Positions 12,101 to 20,812 of a stretch of DNA of 64,000 bases are shown here, piece by piece. The translations under genes were made by a program, and so were the position numbers. The stretch's first letter is position 1. Every line of letters begins with the position of its first letter. The stretch is from assembly GCA_037039685.1 (NCBI GenBank), contig JAWNGF010000005.1, forward strand, positions 1,488,001 to 1,552,000, in the 5' to 3' direction. Source of the stretch: Ceratobasidium sp. AG-K (Eukaryota > Basidiomycota > Agaricomycetes > Cantharellales > Ceratobasidiaceae). The notes under the pieces are model-generated. The model had not been told where the DNA came from, did not search any database, and saw nothing but the letters and a program-made list of their open reading frames with translations.

Positions 12101-12551
12101 CTAGGCAGTTTTCTGAGCAGAAGTTGCTTGTGTATGCAATTGTCCTATTTTTCCAATTAATTTGTGGGTTATGTTTCTTGAGCCATGACATCCCGAGTAC
12201 AATAGGGTGTCTTCCAATGTTTGTGACATGACATTCTATTTCGCTGGAATGTGTTCCCATGACAAGCCTAAATTTTGTATAGTGGGTGACTTTTCCAGAC
12301 GAGACTTCTCGTCCGTCTATAACTCGCAGAGTCTTTGGTTTTTTGTGTTGAAAAAGGGGAAGGTTTGCCTCTTTTGCTAGGGAAGGGTTGATGAAACAGG
12401 AGGTTGCGCCGCAGTCGAGGAGTGCTTGTCCAGAGAATCTTTTTGATCTGTTAACTGACTTAGAATCAGGAGCCGTAGCTAGTGGATGAGCGGTGAAATC
12501 AAGGTATAATTGGTTTTCATTTGATATTGACATGATTTCTAGTTCATCCAT
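9154..12551 (-). CDS. B1 pol polyprotein (Ty3/gypsy), one frameshift
   Basis: Protease (LLDCGATSCFI), reverse transcriptase (RFCVDYRYVNS, VYIDDIFVFSK), RNase H (ETDASGFATGAVLS; FKEWRHLLQG), integrase zinc finger (SRHDNITAGHPG ... CETC) and core (YDMIVGLP, VSDRGSTFNS, TDGQSERANQ), then a chromodomain (VKWKGYSHADNSWQ). It would copy and integrate the element. The frame is open from 12551 to 10941 and from 10899 to 9154; in between, near 10930, one base is missing, shifting the frame just after the LHP of RNase H. Pol lies in the -1 frame relative to gag, and that frame is open back to a GGGAAAA heptamer (12608-12614), so Pol is probably made by frameshifting. Confidence 0.93.
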
Positions 12552-12586
12552 ATTACTAGCTAATATATCACCGAGTACTTGGCTCC

Positions 12587-13939
12587 TTAATAAGCCTCGG
12601 TGACGTCTTTTCCCGATTCGATGTCTGAAGAGATTTCTTCAATCTGAGCTTCAAACCCTGAGGCTGTGTTCTTGGAAGGACAGACTCTTGCTGAGTGTCC
12701 CTTGCCACCGCAGGTGAAGCAAATCATTGGTCCTTTTCCTTTCCCATCAAGATCCATTGCGTTGGGGTCTTTAGCAGGAGTGGACGGTTTGGGTGTTTGA
12801 ATAATTGGAGCGTTGAAGGTACTGGTTCGAGTGTCTTTTTGAATTGCTCCAAAAGGAACATTTCCTTTTGTCCCATCATCCCAGGAGATCTGTGGTACTG
12901 GGCGACCCTTGGCGTTTCTGGTAATGTTTGAGATTTTGCCGTATTGCACTCCCCCTGTAGGCTTTGACATAAAGACACGGTCGTTTACATTGAATCTTTG
13001 ACCTAGTGAGGTGTTTGCAGTGCTGGGGGTTGTCTTGGCAGTGTTTTGTTTGGAGGTGCTGGTTTGTGGGCCTTGCGACTTCTTTGGTGCATTAATGGCA
13101 TTCATTGTAGAGTCAATTTCCAGGGCTCTTTCGCGAACTTGATTGAATGTTCTTGTTGCTTCGTGGGGTTTAAAGTTCTGTGACACCATGGCCATCTTGA
13201 TTTCATCCTTAAGACCGTCATAGAAATCATCACGAAGTACTCGATCGGTGTATCCGAGTACCAATGAATAAGTGACAAAGTCTCGTAGATAATCTTGGAC
13301 AGAGTTCTTCTGGATCAACTTCTTGTATAATTGTCTATATCGGTCGATTTTGTGAACATCGCCGAACCTAGCTTGCATTTCGTTCCAGAATTCATCCATG
13401 TCATGTAGCCAAGTTGTTGCTCCCCTCCTTGCCGTGTCCACATCAATTCCAGGTTGCATCCATACATAGGCAGGCCCCTTGCAATAGCCCATGATATAAG
13501 TGATTTTTTGTTCTGTGGTTGCTTGTGGGGATGTGTGGTTTATGTACAGAGTACATTGCGACTTAAACTCATTGAACTTATCTACATCTCCAGAGAATTC
13601 CTCTGGGGGATGCATCTTGAGTTTATATCCTGGGGTGGTTGTTGACGCGGTGGTAGAGGGTGTTGCACCCATGTTTGCAAGTGATTGAGATACCGCATTC
13701 ATTAATTGGTGAAGGGGTGCGATTTGTGCGGTTTGATTTTGAATTGCATGAATATCTGCGATGTTATTGTCGATTCCCAATTCTAGGGTAGAGGTGATGC
13801 CATTTAAGGCATTAATGTGACCGTTAATTTTTCGCACTTCGTCTATTAAGGCATTGATTGCCTGCGCAACTACATCGGGTCCAGATGTTGCTGAAATTTG
13901 GGTAAATCCCCCTTGACCGGGTGATGGGGCTCTCGACAT
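12587..13939 (-). CDS. B1 gag (capsid/nucleocapsid)
   Basis: Complete 450-aa frame from an ATG at 13937-13939. It has an N-terminal helical region, a capsid-like retrotransposon Gag domain (FSGDVDKFNEFKSQC; FWNEMQARFGDV; YLRDFVTYSLVLGYTD), a linker with a short SH3-like segment (VNDRVFMSKPTGGVQYGKI) and one CCHC zinc knuckle (CFTCGGKGHSARVC). It forms the virus-like particle and binds the RNA. The end of the frame carries the slippery heptamer G-GGA-AAA. Pol starts 35 nt after the gag stop, in the -1 frame. Confidence 0.93.
   Translation of the reverse strand: MSRAPSPGQGGFTQISATSGPDVVAQAINALIDEVRKINGHINALNGITSTLELGIDNNIADIHAIQNQTAQIAPLHQLMNAVSQSLANMGATPSTTASTTTPGYKLKMHPPEEFSGDVDKFNEFKSQCTLYINHTSPQATTEQKITYIMGYCKGPAYVWMQPGIDVDTARRGATTWLHDMDEFWNEMQARFGDVHKIDRYRQLYKKLIQKNSVQDYLRDFVTYSLVLGYTDRVLRDDFYDGLKDEIKMAMVSQNFKPHEATRTFNQVRERALEIDSTMNAINAPKKSQGPQTSTSKQNTAKTTPSTANTSLGQRFNVNDRVFMSKPTGGVQYGKISNITRNAKGRPVPQISWDDGTKGNVPFGAIQKDTRTSTFNAPIIQTPKPSTPAKDPNAMDLDGKGKGPMICFTCGGKGHSARVCPSKNTASGFEAQIEEISSDIESGKDVTEAY
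12608..12614 (-). other. Putative -1 frameshift heptamer GGGAAAA in B1
   Basis: On the sense strand the gag frame reads TCG-GGA-AAA-GAC, so the heptamer is phased X-XXY-YYZ. After a one-base slip the frame runs open into pol (SGKRRHRGLL... to MDELEI). Confidence 0.7.
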
Positions 13940-13963
13940 ATTGGAGCGGGGAAAAAGGTAGAT

Positions 13964-14781
13964 TTATTGAGATCCAAGGCCGTACAAAATGTTACGAATT
14001 CTTCTCCGAACCCTTCTATCTTTAATAATGCGCAAACTCCTCAAAAATATCAGTTCAAGGTTTTCGTCCTCCAGAAACAACGCGTTGATTACTCCTAGTT
14101 CGTTGTACTGTTCGTATATGTAGTTACGATGAACGTCTTCAATAAAGAGTGTTAGGGACTCTAGTCTAAGCTGTTCCCTGTGTTGTTCCTGTGTGAGTCG
14201 AGGTCTTGGTCCCACTGAAAAGGATTGGGTGCGATAGAATTAAGGTGATTTAGAAGGCGGTAATCCTGGTTGATAGGAATACGCACTTCTGCTGCAAGAT
14301 GACAGTATTTTCCCTTGATTTTGTCTTTAAGGGTTTCGATAGTACGCCACTGACGTTTGTTGTTGTTGATGAGATTTTCGACCTTTCGAGTGTGTTTTTC
14401 TTGGATTTTTATAAGTTGGTCGCAGTTTTCGATCAAGACACGGGTTTGTTCTTGCAATCGTTCGACTTCAATATTAGTGTCCGCTAGATTTATGCTTTGG
14501 ACACGATCTTGATCGGCTTGTTGCTTGTTTGTATTGTCGAGGTTAATTTCGATGAACTCGAGCCTTGAATGGAGGGATTGATAATCGGCTTTGAGTTGAT
14601 TGTGGTTTTTGTCATTTCTGGTACGTTCGACTCTTAGATCCTCTGCTTGTTCAACTTGATCTTCTTCTAGTACTTCAATTCGACTGTTTAATTCGTCGAC
14701 TTTGGTGTCTAGATCAAGTACGAAGTCCTTTAGTCTAAAGACTGCTTCGCAGAGGCTAAAAAATGCGGGGAACACTTTCAA
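13964..14781 (-). CDS. B1 coiled-coil ORF upstream of gag, no methionine
   Basis: Open frame of 206 codons (14781-14161) that continues in the -1 frame for 84 codons (14215-13964) and stops 24 nt before the gag ATG. The protein has heptad-like coiled coils (VDELNSRIEVLEEDQVEQAE; IEVERLQEQTRVLIEN) and a basic C-terminus (IIKDRRVRRRIRN). Neither part contains an ATG codon. The first listed codon is TTG and an in-frame stop lies just above it, so translation would need a non-AUG start, an upstream exon joined at a GTACGC...AAG intron, or shifting. I do not recognise it. It could be an extra Gag-like module or captured host sequence. Confidence 0.5.
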
Positions 14782-15243
14782 GGTTAATTAGTTAGTTACT
14801 AATTAGGTCCTTTTTAGTGCGTACTGGTGGAAACGACGGGTTGATGGGGTTCTTGATGGATGAGAGTGTTAACTTGGGTGGTGCTCCAACCACTTTCCAG
14901 TTTCGCTTGAGAGGATCTGGCTTCCTCGAGATGTTGATTTGGATGTGAAGGGTGCTAGACGCTAAGCTTTTGCTTTATATACTCCTTATCTGATCTTATC
15001 AGTTATCAACAGCCTTGGGCAGGCGTGATAGCGACAGTGTATAACAGAGTGAGGGTGTATTTAGCTGACTAAAGCCGCTATGACCCGAAAGAGGATAACG
15101 ATTGGGTTCACTGACAGCGTATAGCGACGTGGGACTACTGGTCTATATCAAGTATAGCTCTTCGTCCGTTGTACTATGCCCGTTTTCCCGTGTACGTTCT
15201 ATCTACTTGGTGGAAGAGCAGGGGCTTAAAGCCAATGCTAGGA

Positions 15244-15255
15244 AAGGCTTGACCT
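15244..15255 (-). promoter_or_regulatory. B1 primer-binding site, self-priming type
   Basis: Two bases inside the 5' LTR edge, AGGTCAAGCCTT on the sense strand is complementary over 12 nt to AAGGCTTGACCT in the LTR (15380-15391), which starts 34 nt from the TATATAAA at 15417-15424. No tRNA 3' end (TGG start) is seen. Confidence 0.75.
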
Positions 15256-15257
15256 AA

Positions 15258-15675
15258 TGTCCCGACTTGGGTCAATTAGGTATATATAAGGTTAAGGGGT
15301 TCGACTATTAGATAAGTCTTTGAACCCAAGGAGTGGTGATAAGTAAGAGGATTGAATTAGGCAAGTCCTAGTGGAGAGGAGGTCAAGCCTTGTCGTTAAC
15401 CGGCTTGACCTCTGGGTTTATATACATGTGAGATCAAGGCCACGTCATCATTTATCAGTGTGGGAAAGCCGAGTACAACCAATGATAAGCGAGATAAGAG
15501 GTATGACTCGACATTCTGGAAGTTCCGGAAGTATCACTAATATCAAATGAAAAGACAAATACATCACATGATACAAGTTTAAGCGCCAGAGGACAATTGT
15601 ACCAAAAAAGGAAAGTGTTCGGAAAAAAAGATATAAAATCAGAATAAAATGTCTGAGCTTAGTCAGCTCATGACA
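15258..15675 (-). repeat. B1 5' LTR
   Basis: 418 bp, TG...CA on the sense strand, TATA box at 15417-15424 and a long inverted repeat (GAGGTCAAGCC / GGCTTGACCTC). TSD GCTTG follows at 15676-15680. Confidence 0.96.
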
Positions 15676-15680
15676 GCTTG

Positions 15681-16449
15681 GCTTCTTGGATTTGGGCTTT
15701 GAGGCTTGAGCATACATTGCCGTAAGTCCGCCTCCGTTCTTCCGTTGTTCCTCTTCAGCTAATGCTGCTTTGACAATGGTGTCGGGTGTAATGTAACTGC
15801 TCTGGCTGGATGTCTGGGTGACCGTGCTGACAATTGCATAGGACGGGGGGAGCGCATTCATGAAGACTTGCACAAGCATAAGGTCAGTAACGTTTTCTCC
15901 AAGGGTTTTCATTTTGGACGCGGTCAATTGGATCTTGTTAAATGCAATAGATAAGTCCTTGTCTTCCTCAATTTTTGCATTCATAAATTGCTGATAGTAA
16001 AAGGATAGAGATTGTATCCCTTTTCCTTCCCAGCGCTTGATAATGTTTGTCCATGCCTCATGCGCTGATGTTGTCTCAATTGCATCGGCCATTGCCCCAT
16101 CTTCCCTATTCAAGGTAATCTGAGCAAATGCGTTGTTGTCTTGTTTTTGCCATTTTTTGATTGCTGACTTAATTTCCGACACTTTTGTAGCGTCTTTCTT
16201 ATTGGTCTTGGTGAGTGGTTCAGGCGGTACTTCAGTGCCGTATGCGATTCTGAGCAGTCCTCAAATTTGTAGAACCGTCATTTGGCAGAACTTCCACAAA
16301 TCATAGTTCGATCTGTTGTCCTTCAAGAGGGGGATCTTGTAGGTTTTCTTGCTAAGGAAAGCGTTGGTCAATGCCATTGTTGAGCTAGTAGCGTTTACAG
16401 CACTAACTGGGTCCTCTTCTGCTTCACTTTTGATGCTACCAGGGCTCAT
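15681..16449 (-). pseudogene. Cop1 gag
   Basis: Minus-strand Gag of the copia element. It starts at the ATG at 16447-16449, which lies inside the PBS (MSPGSIKSEAEE). It shows a UBN2-like copia Gag pattern: YKIPLLKDNRSNYDLWK, then NAFAQITL, SAHEAWTNIIKRWEGKG, FYYQQFMNAKI and LPPSYAIVSTVTQ. One in-frame TGA (16261-16263) breaks it. The C-terminus is split from its zinc knuckle by B1. Confidence 0.85.
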
Positions 16450-16453
16450 AACC
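16439..16453 (-). promoter_or_regulatory. Cop1 PBS for an initiator tRNA-Met half
   Basis: Directly next to the 5' LTR the plus strand reads CCAGGGCTCATAACC. This equals the anticodon arm of eukaryotic initiator tRNA-Met (about nt 27-40), so the sense RNA would pair with an internally cut tRNA, as known for Drosophila copia. The ATG opposite the CAU anticodon is also the first gag ATG. Confidence 0.75.
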
Positions 16454-16721
16454 TCTTGCAATTAGCGCAGTGCCAAGCTAGATAGTTTTGTATCACAGCT
16501 TGTGCTGCTTGAGAGTAGAGAACTCGCATATATATACCTGGATAGTTTGGTATCTACAGGAGATATAAGCAATAGAAAAGAAAAGTAAAAACTAAACTAT
16601 ACCTCAGCTTGTGCTACTTGAGAGTAGAGAACTGAGGGTAAAACTTGTGCAAAGCGTGCGTCCATGTGGACACAATCACGTGATGCGCAAAATCTACATA
16701 TAAGACTGTATATATTCAACA
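16454..16721 (-). repeat. Cop1 5' LTR
   Basis: 268 bp, plus-strand TCTTGCAATTAGCG...TATATTCAACA, followed by TSD TCACC. It shares the internal 31-bp duplication with the other LTR, with one copy diverged. Confidence 0.9.
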
Positions 16722-16726
16722 TCACC

Positions 16727-17097
16727 ATGAGTCATATGACTCATGCTGTTTTCTATTGGCTGGTCTGTGCAGCCCCCTTTATGACTTGGACTTTGACTCA
16801 GACTTGTGACTCATGTATATACTATGACTCACTTGTTTTCTGAGTATATATACTGGCTTGCAAGCATGGTCATCCCCAGCTTGCTTTGCCTTGTCAACTC
16901 TCCCTGCAGTGTGATCAGAGGCACTTGGCTACTTAGCCTTTAGTGCAGCCACTTGGACTTTGGAGCTAGTGACTTGTACTGACAAGACTAGTGTTTGTCC
17001 ACCTTAGTGATAGAGTCTTAGAAGACTTATCACATATTGTTCCACATCTCAAAGGCCAGTAGCGGTTGTCCACCATAGGCATTAGCAGGTTGCAAGA
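16727..17097 (+). repeat. A1 5' LTR, second part
   Basis: It continues LTR-A after the Cop1 TSD; 371 bp, which with the 126 bp before Cop1 makes 497 bp. It contains a TGASTCA cluster, TATATATA (16845-16852) and the presumed RNA start AGCTTGCTTTGC (16878-16889). It ends TTGCAAGA. Confidence 0.94.
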
Positions 17098-17099
17098 TT

Positions 17100-17111
17100 G
17101 CAAAGCAAGCT
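17100..17111 (+). promoter_or_regulatory. A1 primer-binding site, self-priming type
   Basis: GCAAAGCAAGCT, two bases after the LTR, is fully complementary to AGCTTGCTTTGC at 16878-16889, which begins 33-34 nt from the TATA box. Confidence 0.75.
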
Positions 17112-17153
17112 CTTAGTACACTGAGCCACAAGAGAACAAAGTCACATGACAAC

Positions 17154-19325
17154 ATGGACAATTGATCCTCAAGTGCAGCGTCTCAAAGGAGCAAGGCTCC
17201 AACAGCAACAATAGTTGAAATCCAATCGAACCCCTCAAGAGGAGCAAGGGAACGGGCAGGTGATTGGACAGCGCCACTCAGAAGTGCCAGCCGTGCATCA
17301 AGACCCCCTTCTACCAGCGTGCCAGGAGGAATCAGCAACATCATTGAAACATCAGGAACTCAAGAGGAAACAAGGAGGTCAAACAAGTGGAGATCCACCT
17401 CACCAACAATTTGAGTAGTTGAAAATCCAATCAACACGCCACCACCAGCAGCCCCAGTCATCACTCTCCATGGGGAACATGTGATTAGCCCTAGGGCTGT
17501 GCACGTGATTAGGATACCAGGACCGCTTAGAAATGCAACTCCAGGACCATCAAACACTGGAACAACAGGAACTAGACAACCTTTAACTTTTCCCAACTTC
17601 GGAATGCAATTCCCACCACCAGTAGCTACTCCTGCGTCCATGCCACCACTAGTAGGAATCCCTAGAACTCACAGTGCCCTGAGCGTGCCATCAACCTTCC
17701 AATCACAAAGAAGCATTGAGTCAATTTCACAGGATGAAGGACTGAGACAGGAACAATTGATGGAAAATATGCAGGGGAATCCAATCCAAGCCCTGGAAAG
17801 GATCTTCAAGACCCTTCAAATCCAATATCAACAGGAGAACACAGTCCAAGCCATTAGAATTGAAGGAATGGAATGACAATGGGATCTACAAGCTCAAGAT
17901 ACAATGAACATGATGCAGCAAATTGAGTGCATTGCTTCTAGAACAGAAGATGGAGTCAACACTTTCTATGAAAGGCTTAGAAATGTGGATTGCGTTCAAC
18001 AGCAAATCCTTGAAGTCTTCAAACAATTGGTTGAAAATTCCGAACAAATCAACAATAGGTTGAACAATTTTGATCTCCTGATGAACCAAAATTCGCAAGG
18101 ACAAGCCCAGCGTATTACACACATTGAAGAAACCTTAGGAAGAATGGCAGAAGGAATGAGAAACATGACCATCACCCTTGGAAGAATCAATGAGGAAGTC
18201 ACCAATGGATTCCAGGATCAAACCACTAGGATGCAAGAAGTTTGCCTACAAACTAGGGAAACATTTGATCTTCTTGAGCAAATTGGCGCCAATGCCCAAG
18301 CAGAATCCAAACACCAAAGAGAGGAATCACAACAAACCCCCATCAAGGTTCCACAACAAACAGAACCACCCCCTCATGTTCCACTACAGGGACAATGATC
18401 ACCCTCATTTGAGGTACAAGGACAATCCGGATATCAAATCAGGGATGAGGGAAGAACTCTTATCATTCAAGCAAGTCAGGGAGGCAACGGAGGAAACTTG
18501 GGACCACGCACCAAGATGCCAAAAGCCTTCAAAGGAACCAGGGGAACTGCAGCCAAAACCTTCCTTGCAAGAATGAAGGCCTATTTCTGGTTGAACCCTA
18601 CCCAGTATGACACAGATGAACGGCGCATTATTGCAGTTCTGATGAACATGGCAGAAGGACCCGCTGGAAATTGGGCACAGCCAGTTCTGAACAGATACAA
18701 CAACAATCTGGACCATCCATGGCTGGATTCATGGGATGCTTTCCAAGAAGCCTACAACAGACAATGGAGCGATCCCGGCAAGAAAGTTCAAGCTGAACAA
18801 GGGATCCAACAACTTTACCAGAACAAGAGCATATCTGAATATGTCTCTGACTTCCGACTTCTTTCCCTAGAACTTGACTGGAACAATGCAGCACTAGCAG
18901 CACAATTCAGACAAGGACTGAATCGCTTCATCAAAGCAGAGCTTGTTTGTGAGGAACTCAGGGAAAGAGCAGGAGCTGAACAACAAGATCTCAAAGGATG
19001 GATCCATATTGCCCTGCAAGCTGAAGAAATCAACAAACTGACCAATCCGGTTAGCACAAGGAAGAAGAGTGAACAACCAACTCAAGCAGAAGGTTCCAGG
19101 ACCCAGAAGATCAAAGGGGATCTAGTCCCAAAGGAAGAAAAGAAACACCAAAGGGAAAACAACCTGTGCATCAAGTGTGGGGAAGCAGGTCACAATCTTG
19201 CTGACTGCACAAGGGAATGGACCTACAAGGACAAGGGAAAGAAGCCTGTGAAAGGGAAAGCTGCTGAACTCAAAATTGAGAAAGTGAATGACAACAGATC
19301 CACTGATTCTGAGTTGAAAAACTAG
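17154..19325 (+). pseudogene. A1 gag
   Basis: One frame from an ATG at 17154 to the stop at 19323-19325, broken by four in-frame stops (17163, 17412, 17874, 18396), at least the first being a TGA fitting a lost CGA. The N-terminal half is Pro/Ser/Thr-rich. Next come a long coiled coil (VFKQLVENSEQINNRLNNF), a capsid-like domain (FLARMKAYFWLNPTQYDTDE; SWDAFQEAYNRQWSDP; YVSDFRLLSLELDW) and a CCHC knuckle (CIKCGEAGHNLADC). It would form the particle shell and bind RNA. Pol follows in the -1 frame near TTG-AAA-AAC-TAG. Confidence 0.88.
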
Positions 19326-19342
19326 ATGGGCATCTCTCCACC

Positions 19343-19545
19343 ATGTGTGAAGATGCCCCAATATCCTCTCTGCGAAATGTATATTATTGCAAGGCCACAA
19401 ATGAGACACCCATGGTATACACAACTGCAGAGGGAATCACGGAAAAAATATCAACTCTCCTTGACTCTGGCTTGTCTCAAAACTTCATTGACCTGAGCTT
19501 TGCCAAGGAAAACAATATCCCCTTGACCAAGTTACAAAGCCCTAG
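19343..19545 (+). pseudogene. A1 pol, N-terminal protease part
   Basis: The frame reads GITEKISTLLDSGLSQNFID, a retropepsin site in which the usual DSGAS is DSGLS. It is cut at CCTAG, the TSD of C1, and continues in frame at 26775 (RSIETIDGK). It lies in the -1 frame relative to gag. Confidence 0.85.
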
Positions 19546-20001
19546 TGTCGTAAGCTTCTTCTTGGTGGCTATGAGACAAGCCGCAACGGAGAGTGGATGG
19601 CACTAAGACCTAAGTGACCTCTTGAACCGCAACACACTTAAGTGTCTGTAGGCTCTTGAGGGTAGGGGTGGTTCTAAGTGTCACTCAAAGGGGATGTTTT
19701 GACGAGACAAAACAAGCTGGGGTTTCCAGGCTTGTTGGTCCTCTATATATATTCACAAAGTGGCCGAGTCATACAAGGCGCAGCCACATGAGTCAACGCA
19801 GTCAACCAGTCAGGAGTGTCCATGTGAGTCATGCTGTATAAACAGACATGACTCGTACAAAGCACAGCCGCGTTACACAATGTAACAGGAAAACCACAAG
19901 AAGGTGGCAACGCGGCAAACAGGAATGGAAACACAAGGCAAACGGGAACATAGGCGGGCGAGGCAACAGGCGAGTCCGATGGAGAGAGCTAGCTCACAAC
20001 A
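19546..20001 (-). repeat. C1 3' LTR
   Basis: 456 bp, plus-strand TGTCGTAAGCTTC...GCTCACAACA. On the sense strand it follows the polypurine tract CTTAAGGAGGGAGTAA. Confidence 0.96.
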
Positions 20002-20044
20002 TTACTCCCTCCTTAAGGTCCTTGAGAGAAGAGAAAGGGCCGAT

Positions 20045-20812
20045 TTACTGCACCCAGCAGTCCTTGTTCACCTTTTCTATCAGTTGTTCGACCTCCTCCT
20101 CCTTTTCCTCCGTCAGGTCGATGGGGTTGAACACGGTGTTACCCGGTTCGTCGCTGAACTTCTCCCATTCCTCCCATGTCTCCTCCTTGGTCCAATCGGC
20201 CTTTGACCAGTCCAAAATCCTCTCCTGCTCCTCCACATGGTTTTTGTCCCATTGTCGCACGTCCTGTTCGACTTCCTTCCATTCCGAAACGTCTACTTCC
20301 TTCTCCTGCCACCAGAACGGCTTCCATTTGAACGCTTCCCTCTGATACCGTCCCCGCTCCATCTTCCAATTGGCCAAGTCCGCTTCGAAGTTCTTGTCCC
20401 ACGCGTCGCACCATCGAGGCCTCAGAGTAGGGGGTTGACCTTCATATCCTGGAACCCATTTGCTGCTGTAGGCCCCTTCTTGTCCCCATTCGACCACCCC
20501 GAGCTTGTGCATGGATAGCAGGACGACCTCAGACACCTGGAAAGCCGCACACCCTCAACAGACGTAGATGTCCTTTCGCTGGAGTTGCATCCGTGTTGGC
20601 CATTTCTTGCCGACCCACTCGAACTCTCCCATGTCGGAGTGCAGGACGTCGTCCGAGGCGCGGAATTGTAGGCGCCCTGGAGCCTGTTGGGACCGCTTGA
20701 AGACGTAGAGGGCCGCCCCCGAGTCAAGGATGCGGGCCGTGTTGAAGGCCGGTCCGTCCAGTACGCGGACGAGGTTGTTGGCGATGGTGGCACGGGTGAC
20801 GCTGGGCATTGT
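20045..20812 (-). pseudogene. C1 third ORF (ORF3), one nonsense codon
   Basis: 256-codon frame after pol, in the -1 frame relative to pol, starting MPSVTRATIANNL at 20812. It is the same length as ORF3 of C2. Segments: an N-terminal helix region, W-G-K-K-W-P-T-R, then DIYVC-stop-GCAAFQV where TGA (20555-20557) replaces the CAA of C2, a W/E/K-rich half (WKEVEQDVRQWDKNHVEEQE) and FNPIDLTEEKEEE, an SIM-like motif. I recognise no known fold and see no signal peptide or membrane span. The pol frame stays open over its first 390 nt. Possible roles are an accessory nuclear or assembly protein; this is inference. Confidence 0.75.

Larger units (their letters stand above)
13940..15257 (-). other. B1 leader, strongly AUG-depleted
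   Basis: Sense-strand sequence between the 5' LTR and the gag ATG. Scanning for CAT on the plus strand, I find one ATG (14612-14614) in about 1.3 kb, where about 20 would be expected by chance. It contains the PBS, a TATA-like TATATAAAG near 14975-14983, a possible short intron (GTACGC...AAG, about 14775-14827) and the open coiled-coil frame. Confidence 0.75.
8726..15675 (-). mobile_element. Element B1, family B chromovirus, nearly intact and youngest
   Basis: Minus-strand 6.95 kb element with two 418-bp LTRs and TSD GCTTG (8721-8725 and 15676-15680), inserted in Cop1. I count one difference between the LTRs (G at 8949 against A at 15481), so it is recent. Sense order: 5' LTR, self-priming PBS, long AUG-poor leader with an open coiled-coil frame, gag, pol with chromodomain, PPT, 3' LTR. 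The only clear lesion is a 1-nt frameshift in the RNase H part of pol. Confidence 0.95.
4867..16721 (-). mobile_element. Element Cop1, Ty1/copia-like, hosting B1
   Basis: Minus-strand copia element bounded by two 268-269 bp LTRs and TSD TCACC (4862-4866 and 16722-16726). Order on its sense strand: 5' LTR, PBS, Gag with zinc knuckle, protease, integrase, reverse transcriptase, RNase H, 3' LTR. The integrase-before-RT order is diagnostic of Ty1/copia. B1 is inserted between the Gag C-terminus and the zinc knuckle. The coding frame has many stops. Confidence 0.93.

Noticed and set aside
16439..16453. Fragment of a tRNA-Met gene
   Set aside because: Only the anticodon arm matches, and it directly abuts the LTR; it is a primer-binding site.
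17215..17418. Separate small gene before A1 gag
   Set aside because: The gag frame itself, from ATG 17154 with stops, reads through this stretch in another phase with gag-like composition.
20540..20570. TGA inside ORF3 CxGC as a selenocysteine codon
   Set aside because: The intact copy C2 has CAA and family A has Arg at this position. TGA and CAA are both simple CpG decay products of CGA.
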